In this document: positions 58,026 through 64,000 of the stretch, one piece after another
Layout: every line of letters begins with the position of its first letter
How positions within the stretch are numbered: the stretch's first letter is position 1
Assembly (NCBI RefSeq): GCF_000198775.1
Contig: NC_014722.1
Coordinates: 2,548,080-2,612,079 of the forward strand
Origin: Mycetohabitans rhizoxinica HKI 454
GTDB lineage: Bacteria > Pseudomonadota > Gammaproteobacteria > Burkholderiales > Burkholderiaceae
Direction of reading: 5' to 3'
DNA length: 64,000 nt
Notes under the pieces: model-generated
The model's input: the letters and a program-made list of their open reading frames with translations, nothing else
Told to the model about the DNA's origin: nothing
Database searches by the model: none
Program-made: the position numbers and the translations under genes

Positions 58026-59099
58026 ATGACTGTGATCCCAAGCGCGGCCCACACCGGCCTGCCAGCGTCCATTGCCCGAGGCGGTTCGGATACACGCGCG
58101 CTGGCCGACATCAGTACAGCGGAGGTCGAACACAGCATTACCACCGATATCACGCGTGACCAGCACCCCATGCGCTGGAGCACCTACGACATCGCTGCCT
58201 TGTATGAATTGCCGCTGGGCGACCTGCTGTTGCGCGCGCAGCAAACACATCGCGACCACTTCGACCCGAACGCCATCGAGCTGTCAACGCTGCTGTCGAT
58301 CAGAAGCACCGGGTGCGAGGAAGACTGCGTCCGCTGTCCCTCATCCGCTCACCATGGCACGGAACTAAAGGCGGCACCGCTCGTGTCGCTGCACGAGGTG
58401 CTCAGCGCGGCCCGCGCTGCCAAGGAAAGCGGCGCGAGCCGATTCTACATAAGCGCCGCATGGCGCAATCTAAAGCCGCGGCACCTGGACAAGATCTTGG
58501 AGATGATCCGCGGCGTCAAGGCGCTCGGGCTCGAGACCTGCGCCACGCTGGGCATGCTCGACGACGAGCAGGCCAAGGCACTGCGCGATGCGGGCCTGGA
58601 CTACTACAACCACAATCTCGACACCTCGCCCGAGTTCTACGGGCAGATTATCTCGACCCGCACCTATCAGGACCGTCTGGACACGCTCGAGCGGGTGCGC
58701 AATGCGGGCATCGCGGTGTGTTGCGGCGGCATCATCGGGCTGGGTGAGTCGCGCCGCGATAGGGCCGGCTTGATCGCACAACTGGCAAACATGGCGCCCT
58801 ACCCAGAGTCGGTGCCGATCAACGGTTTGATGCGCGTGGAGGGCACATCGCAGGTCGATGCCACGGCACTCGACCCGTTTGAATTCGTCCGCACGATTGC
58901 CATCGCGCGCATGACGATGCCCACGGCCGTCATCCGCCTGTCGGCCGGACGCGAGCACATGAACGACGCGCTGCAAGCGCTATGCTTTTTCGCCGGCGCC
59001 AACGCCGTACTCTACGCAGACCCCTTTATGGAGCCAGGCCACCCGCTGCGGGTCAAGGACCGCGCGCTGTTCGCCCGGCTGGGGCTGCACATCGCGTAA
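58026..59099 (+). CDS. bioB: Biotin synthase, probably impaired (missing [2Fe-2S] ligand)
   Basis: Radical-SAM enzyme that inserts sulfur into dethiobiotin. The 357-residue frame is open from an ATG at 58026. The SAM cluster motif CEEDCVRC (Cys97, 101, 104) is kept. The [2Fe-2S] ligands are expected at three cysteines and one arginine. Cys172 (GLETCATLG), Cys232 (IAVCCGG) and the Arg in VIRLSAGRE are present, but the first ligand, Cys in RFCMGAAWR, is Tyr141 in RFYISAAWR. The codons TAC ATA AGC each differ from the canonical TGC ATG GGC by one G-to-A change. The SAM motif surroundings are also unusual ([14 protein letters not shown] for GGCPEDCxYCPQS). Confidence 0.85.
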   Translation: MTVIPSAAHTGLPASIARGGSDTRALADISTAEVEHSITTDITRDQHPMRWSTYDIAALYELPLGDLLLRAQQTHRDHFDPNAIELSTLLSIRSTGCEEDCVRCPSSAHHGTELKAAPLVSLHEVLSAARAAKESGASRFYISAAWRNLKPRHLDKILEMIRGVKALGLETCATLGMLDDEQAKALRDAGLDYYNHNLDTSPEFYGQIISTRTYQDRLDTLERVRNAGIAVCCGGIIGLGESRRDRAGLIAQLANMAPYPESVPINGLMRVEGTSQVDATALDPFEFVRTIAIARMTMPTAVIRLSAGREHMNDALQALCFFAGANAVLYADPFMEPGHPLRVKDRALFARLGLHIA

Positions 59100-59189
59100 C
59101 GCTTGCACTGGCTACAGCCGCATGAGGCGGCCGCAGCCTGCTTGAACGACGCGCGGCAATTCATGCTGCGCGCCGTGTTGCTCCGGCCA

Positions 59190-60210
59190 CTATCGACGCT
59201 TTTTCGGGACTATTTCGTCAAGCGTTCCGCCGTCAATAAAATGCGTTTGCTCCGCTTTAGCCCAGCCACCAAATACCTGTTCGACAGTAAACGTCTCAAT
59301 TTCCGGGAAACTTCGCTGAATGCATAGCCAATATCGTCGCGTCGCGTGGTCGCAAATTGTGATTTGCAATGATTTGCTGCGCCTCAGGCGACCATAGGTA
59401 GTCGAGGTACGCCTGGGCTTGCTTACGCGTGTTGCGCTCATCGACGACTTTGTCCACTAGGGCAACCGGCGGCTCCACAAGCAAGCTTATCGACGGATAT
59501 ACCGCTTCATAGTTCTCTCCCCCCTCACCACCTATGATAGAAGCCACTTCATTCTCGAATGTCACGAGCACGTCGCCGATACCATGCTGCGTGAACGTCA
59601 TCGTTGCGCCTCGACCTCCGGTATCAAACGTCGGCGTATCGGCCACAATCGCTTTCACAAATTTCTTCGCCTGAGCGTCATCACCTCCCCGTTGTAGTTT
59701 GTAGCCCCACGCAGCCAAATAGGTATAGCGGCCGTTACCCGAGGTCTTGGGATTAACAATAATGACCTGAATACCCGGCCGTGCGAGGTCGTCCCAGTCC
59801 CTAATTCTTTTCGGATTACCCTTGCGCACAACGAACACCACCGTGGTCGAATAAGGGCTGCTCAAATTTGGCAGCCGGGTACGCCAGTTTTCAGGCAAAA
59901 GCTTCCCACGCTGAGCGAGCAGATCGATATCCGTTGGGTGGTTCATCATAACGATATCGGCCTGCCGCCCGTATAGCACGGATAGCGCCTGGGAAGTCGA
60001 CGCACCGTACGACTGCCGGATCGATAGGGATTTGCCGGTGCTCTTCGCATAGCTGGCGACGAAGCTTGCGTTGATATCTTCATAGAGTTCGCGCGTAACG
60101 TCATATGAGACATTCAACAGCGACTCATCGGCGCGCGCGCGCCCCATCACTGCCAGCGCTGACACCAAGCACACCGCCAACACGAGCCATTTCGCAGGGT
60201 GAATCTCCAT
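59190..60210 (-). pseudogene. sbp: Sulfate-binding protein, +1 frameshift near the C terminus
   Basis: Periplasmic sulfate ABC-transporter binding protein. From the ATG at 60208-60210 (GAAGGGG upstream) a signal peptide is followed by LLNVSYDVTRELYEDINASF, RQADIVMMNHPTDIDLLA, VRKGNPKRIRDWDDLARPGI, NPKTSGNGRYTYLAAWGY and GGRGATMTFTQHGIGDVLVTFENE. The frame ends after 304 residues at KFPGN. In the next frame the true end continues EIETFTVEQVFGGWAKAEQTHF to 59190. Removing one G near 59304-59306 restores KFPEIETF and a product of about 339 residues. The core would still fold, so the truncated protein might keep some function. No sulfate permease genes are present here. Confidence 0.85.
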
Positions 60211-60369
60211 CCCCTTCCCCGGTCTAAAATCGCATTGTAACCAGTCCCCAAGCGTAGGGCAGCCGAAGACACCATAGCGCTTACTGCGCCCCCTGTATAG
60301 CAATGCTTGTTCCAGTAGGGCAGGCCGTCGACACAGAATAAAGGCTTGCCATGCCGAGATTAGCCTAAT

Positions 60370-60383
60370 TTGATTTCCGTCAA
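60370..60383. promoter_or_regulatory. FNR/ANR-type site upstream of hemN
   Basis: TTGATTTCCGTCAA matches the FNR/ANR consensus TTGATnnnnATCAA at nine of ten defined positions. It lies 106 bases before the hemN ATG and about 160 bases before the divergent sulfate-binding protein start. Oxygen-independent coproporphyrinogen oxidase genes are classic targets of this regulator family. Confidence 0.65.
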
Positions 60384-60488
60384 TGGGCCGAACCGCTGGC
60401 ACTGGCATACTCGTATATGGATTGGAGTTTGCTGCCTCTGCCCGGCTCCGGAGCCAGCCACAGCGCACCGCACAAGGACATCACCTGC

Positions 60489-61880
60489 ATGACGACCACC
60501 CGCGACCTGTTCGATGCCGAGTTGATTGGCCGCTACGCGCTCGACGGCCCCCGCTACACGTCCTATCCGAGCGCAGCGTTGTTCAATTCATCGCTGGGCG
60601 TCGATGCATACCAGGGCGCCATCCAACGGTCCAATGCGCACGGCGGGGACTTATCGCTGTACGTGCATATTCCATTTTGCGACACCGTTTGCTTTTATTG
60701 CGGCTGCAACAAGGTCATCACAAAAAACCGCAGCCGCGCCGACAGCTACGTCGAAGCGCTGGGCCAGGAGCTTGCGCTGCAATCGACGCTGTTCGGCCAA
60801 GGCCGGCGGATACGCCAATTGCATTGGGGGGGCGGCACCCCAACGTTTCTGTGCCAGCTTCAGATCATGCAGTTGATGAACTCGATCGGCGAGCATTTCA
60901 TGCTCACACCGGATTGGGATGACGTCGAGTATTCCATCGAAATCGACCCTCGCGCGATCGACGATTCGACGATCGCGGCACTGCGCGAACGGGGCTTCAA
61001 TCGTCTGAGCCTAGGCGTACAGGATGTCGATCCGCTCGTGCAGCAGGCAGTCAACCGGGTCCAACCACGCGAGATGACAGCCAACGCGATCCGCCAGGCA
61101 CGCGAGAGTGGCTACAAGTCGATCAGCGTCGATCTGATCTATGGGTTACCACACCAGACGGTAGCGAGCTATGCACGCACGCTCGACACCATCATCGACC
61201 TCGCGCCGGACCGGCTGTCGGTGTTCGCCTATTCCCACCTGCCACATCTGTTCAAGATGCAGCGCCAGATCGATTCGAACGCGCTGCCATCGCCCGCGCA
61301 GCGGCTGGCAATCCTGCAATTGGTGATCGAACGGCTCAGCGACGCTGGCTACGTCTATATCGGGATGGATCATTTTGCCCGGCCGGACGACGAACTGGCG
61401 ATCGCGCAACGCAACGGCACGCTGCACCGCAATTTTCAAGGCTACAGCACCCACGCTGACTGCGACGTATTGGGTATCGGCGCATCATCGATTGGCCGCA
61501 TCAACGATGTCTACGCGCAAAACGAAAAGGATGTTGAACGCTACGAGGCCCGGGTGCGACGCGGCGAGCTACCGCTTTCTCGCGGCTGGCGGCTAAGCAC
61601 CGATGACCAGCTGCGACAGGACGTGATAGGGCAATTGATGTGTGCATTCTCCGTGCGCTTCGCGCAGGTCGAGGCGACGTACGGCATACGCTTTTCGTCG
61701 TATTTCGAGCAAGAACTGGAGCGCTTGCGTGCACTGCAAGCCGACGGGCTGGTGTCGGTGGACGACGAGGGCATCGTCGTGCCGATGCGCGGCCGGCTGC
61801 TAATTCGCAACATCTGCATGACGTTCGACCGCTACGTGGAGACCTCCAGCATCGCGATGCAGTACTCAAAGACGGTTTGA
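60489..61880 (+). CDS. hemN: Oxygen-independent coproporphyrinogen III oxidase
   Basis: Radical-SAM enzyme making protoporphyrinogen IX for haem without oxygen. The 463-residue protein has the motif YVHIPFCDTVCFYCGC (Cys64, 68, 71 and the HemN-specific Cys73), LHWGGGTPTFL, DLIYGLPHQT and DHFARPDDEL, all typical of true HemN rather than HemW. The ATG at 60489 (MTTTRDLFDAEL) is preferred to an in-frame ATG 72 bases upstream. It has its own FNR-like site, indicating induction at low oxygen. Confidence 0.94.
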   Translation: MTTTRDLFDAELIGRYALDGPRYTSYPSAALFNSSLGVDAYQGAIQRSNAHGGDLSLYVHIPFCDTVCFYCGCNKVITKNRSRADSYVEALGQELALQSTLFGQGRRIRQLHWGGGTPTFLCQLQIMQLMNSIGEHFMLTPDWDDVEYSIEIDPRAIDDSTIAALRERGFNRLSLGVQDVDPLVQQAVNRVQPREMTANAIRQARESGYKSISVDLIYGLPHQTVASYARTLDTIIDLAPDRLSVFAYSHLPHLFKMQRQIDSNALPSPAQRLAILQLVIERLSDAGYVYIGMDHFARPDDELAIAQRNGTLHRNFQGYSTHADCDVLGIGASSIGRINDVYAQNEKDVERYEARVRRGELPLSRGWRLSTDDQLRQDVIGQLMCAFSVRFAQVEATYGIRFSSYFEQELERLRALQADGLVSVDDEGIVVPMRGRLLIRNICMTFDRYVETSSIAMQYSKTV

Positions 61881-62014
61881 ATGCCGCCGGGCGCCGGCGT
61901 GGACGCGATACTGGATGCTGGCGGCCCCGGGCCCACCCGCGACCGACACCGACCAGACACCGACCAACAGGGCGACGCGCCACTAGGCCAGCAGCCACGC
62001 CCGTGGCTGGCAGA
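61881..62014. other. Intergenic region between converging hemN and ferredoxin oxidoreductase genes
   Basis: 134 bases with no clear reading frame and no strong hairpin with T-run on either strand. Confidence 0.4.
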
Positions 62015-64000
62015 TCAGCGCGCCACCACCGGTATGCCGCGCAACGCGCCGGTCGCGGGTGCCTGCTCGAGCGCGGCCCGCACCGCAACGCCGGTCGCCG
62101 GCTCAATGCCAAGCCGCCGCGCGAGCGCGCGCTCGCGGGCCTTGGCTGCCACCACGCTGGCGAGCTTGACCGGTCCATAGCCGCGCACTTGCTGCATGAC
62201 TTCAACCAGCTGTATCGCGTCGGACAACGTATCGGGCGAAAGCACGTCAAGCAGCGCATCAATGCTGCACGCATAGTCCAACGCGAGTTGCCGCTCCATG
62301 CGCCTTTCCAGCGTCCTGCCGAACGGATCCAGCGGCGTGCCACGCAACCCCTTGAGCCGAGCCAGTACACCGAGCACAGGCCACATCCATTGACCAAGGC
62401 GCACCTTCTTCGGCCGCCGCCCGGGGGCCGCGTGCGCGAGTACCGGAGGCGCCATGTTGAACTCGATACGGAAATCGCGCCCCGCCACACCGTCGAATTG
62501 CGCCTGTAGCGCCTGCCGGAATGTGCCGTCGCTATAGAGGCGCGCGACCTCGTATTCGTCTTTGACGGCCAGCAGCTTGAAGAAGGTCGTCGCCACCGCA
62601 CGCGTCAACGGTTCGCTGCGGCGCCCGCCTGCCGCGCCGCCGGGCATCAGGCGCCGCTCCGCATCGCGCACCTTGTCGAGCAGCGCGTCAAAGCGCGCGA
62701 CGTACCGCATCCCGCCATAGGCGAGCAGCCGAGCCCGGCGATCGGCGATCACCGCGTCCACGTCGGTGGCCATATCGGGCGTCACCGAGAACGGTAGCGC
62801 CGGAGCCTCGGCACGCGGCGCATGAAGCCCATCGAGCGCCGCCGCATCCTCGGCGGCCACCCGACCGAGCGAGAATGCCAACTTGTTCGCGCTGACCGCG
62901 ACGTTGTTCAACTCGATCGCACGCAGCAGCGCATTGAGTGACACCGGCACGAGGCCACGCTGCCACGCATAACCAAGCATCAGGATGTTGGAGCCGATCG
63001 TGTCGCCAAGAAACCGTTGCGCGAGCGCCTGCGCATCGCAGGTCTCGAGTCGCCCGTCACCTGCTGCGTGGTGCATCTTATCAAGCAACGCTGGCGCGTG
63101 AAGGTCCGCATCGGGATTGCCGACAAATGAAGCGGTTGGGATAGGATGGGTGTTGACGAGGATGCGGGTACGGCCGTGCCGGACCGTTTGCAGTGCGTCG
63201 GCGCCCGCGCCGACGACCATGTCGCAAGCCAGCAGCAAGTCGGCCTGCTGCGTATCGATACGCGCTTGGTTCAACAGCGCATCGGTCGCGGCAAGCCGCA
63301 CGAACGACAACACCGCGCCACCTTTTTGCGCAAACCCCATGAAATTGAGCATTGATGCACTTTTGCGCTCCAGGTGCGCAGCCATCGAGATCAGCGCCCC
63401 CACGGTCACCACGCCCGTGCCGCCCACGCCGGTCACCAGGATGTCATACGGTGCATCGCCCAATGGCGTCGCCGGCAGCGGCAGCCGCGCCATCACCGCG
63501 GATAGTGCATCGACGTCAAAGGCGACGCCGGCCGACTGCTTCAGCTTTGCGCCACGCACGGTCACAAAGCTCGGGCAGAAGCCGTTGACACACGAGTAGT
63601 CCTTGTTGCACGATGATTGCTCGATGCGGCGCTTGCGTCCCAACGATGTCTCCAGCGGCTCGACGGACAGGCAGTTGGACTGCACGCCGCAATCACCGCA
63701 TCCCTCGCACACCGCCTCGTTGATGAACAGGCGCTGATCCGGATCAGGAAACTGGCCCTTCTTACGACGCCGCCGCTTCTCGGCGGCACAGGTCTGGTCG
63801 TAGATCAACACGGTGACACCGGGCGTGTCGCGCAGGCGACGCTGCACCTCATCGAGCTGCGCGCGAGGATGAAACGTGGTGCCGCTCGGAAATAGCCCCT
63901 CATGTCCCTGGTATTTCTGCGGCTCATCGCTGACCACGACGAGCGCCGCAATGCCCTCGGCCTCGAGCTGCCGCGCGATCTGCGGCACGGAGATACTGCC
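62015..64000 (-). CDS. Indolepyruvate-type ferredoxin oxidoreductase, C-terminal part
   Basis: At least 662 residues of a large fused 2-oxoacid:ferredoxin oxidoreductase (IorA-IorB type); the N-terminal thiamine-diphosphate part lies beyond the right edge. Visible are the end of the TPP domain, a ferredoxin-like cysteine cluster (CEGCGDCGVQSNC and CNKDYSCVNGFCPSF), the gamma domain with VTGVGGTGVVTVGALI and FAQKGGAVLSFVRLA, and a C-terminal DUF6537-like region (MRYVARFDALLDKV, FNMAPPVLAHAAPGRRPKK, LDYACSIDALLDVL). It oxidatively decarboxylates aryl- or branched-chain 2-oxoacids. No frameshift is visible in this part. Confidence 0.88.
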   Translation of the reverse strand, partial: GSISVPQIARQLEAEGIAALVVVSDEPQKYQGHEGLFPSGTTFHPRAQLDEVQRRLRDTPGVTVLIYDQTCAAEKRRRRKKGQFPDPDQRLFINEAVCEGCGDCGVQSNCLSVEPLETSLGRKRRIEQSSCNKDYSCVNGFCPSFVTVRGAKLKQSAGVAFDVDALSAVMARLPLPATPLGDAPYDILVTGVGGTGVVTVGALISMAAHLERKSASMLNFMGFAQKGGAVLSFVRLAATDALLNQARIDTQQADLLLACDMVVGAGADALQTVRHGRTRILVNTHPIPTASFVGNPDADLHAPALLDKMHHAAGDGRLETCDAQALAQRFLGDTIGSNILMLGYAWQRGLVPVSLNALLRAIELNNVAVSANKLAFSLGRVAAEDAAALDGLHAPRAEAPALPFSVTPDMATDVDAVIADRRARLLAYGGMRYVARFDALLDKVRDAERRLMPGGAAGGRRSEPLTRAVATTFFKLLAVKDEYEVARLYSDGTFRQALQAQFDGVAGRDFRIEFNMAPPVLAHAAPGRRPKKVRLGQWMWPVLGVLARLKGLRGTPLDPFGRTLERRMERQLALDYACSIDALLDVLSPDTLSDAIQLVEVMQQVRGYGPVKLASVVAAKARERALARRLGIEPATGVAVRAALEQAPATGALRGIPVVAR

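Overview
The window is GC-rich betaproteobacterial chromosome. Gene order and protein sequences fit the Burkholderiaceae closely: gpsA-secB-grxC-rhodanese, ptsI-ptsH-EIIA-gshB-gshA, glnK-amtB, a split metH, argS-SPOR-dsbA and a biotin cluster. The number of broken and internally deleted genes points to a genome under reductive decay. A host-associated Burkholderia relative such as Mycetohabitans (formerly Burkholderia rhizoxinica group) is my best guess, inferred from content only. I see no rRNA, tRNA, CRISPR array, insertion sequence or prophage.

Layout. 1-5 kb: gpsA (partial), secB, grxC and a rhodanese on the minus strand; gpmA, a frameshifted S41 protease gene (ctpA) and moeB on the plus strand. 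5-12.7 kb: a minus-strand block with PTS phosphoryl-transfer genes (ptsI, ptsH, mannose-type EIIA), glutathione synthesis (gshB, gshA) and nitrogen sensing (amtB, glnK behind a sigma-54-like promoter). 13-22 kb: ubiK, comM, a lipoprotein, a TlpA-like thioredoxin, lipA, a frameshifted lipB, a DUF2917 gene with a divergent GcvA-like regulator, ybeD and a D,D-carboxypeptidase. 22-27 kb: a hydrolase, a [2Fe-2S] ferredoxin and a complete MCE/Mla-type lipid transport operon. 27-34.5 kb: birA, coaX, rfaE2, a ferritin-like protein, a MerR regulator, a repeat-rich stretch, phaM with an 18-bp tandem repeat, and an enoyl-CoA hydratase. 34.7-46.9 kb: an FAH-family hydrolase, an IclR remnant, DUF3108, DUF3567, split metH, DUF1840, argS, SPOR, dsbA and an SDR.

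46.9-64 kb is the most eroded part. An orphan peptide-binding protein is followed by an internally deleted glycosyltransferase and a GtrA protein. A LiuR-like regulator with its operator faces a metallo-hydrolase, but the branched-chain catabolic genes I would expect beside it are absent, and aceK and a thiolase are remnants. In the biotin cluster bioA is intact, bioF is missing, bioD is deleted and bioB lacks a cluster-ligand cysteine. A sulfate-binding protein gene is frameshifted; hemN has an FNR-like box; the window ends in a large indolepyruvate-type ferredoxin oxidoreductase.

Taken together, nitrogen sensing, sugar-PTS regulation, glutathione, methionine, haem and envelope functions look intact. 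De novo biotin synthesis and octanoyl transfer for lipoate look broken, while the enzymes that use those cofactors (birA, lipA) are kept. That is what dependence on an external cofactor supply would look like. Three of the lesions are single G or C insertions, so base-calling or assembly error must be excluded for those. I did not find a convincing new biological system; the value of the window lies in its pattern of decay, its repeats and its regulatory sites.
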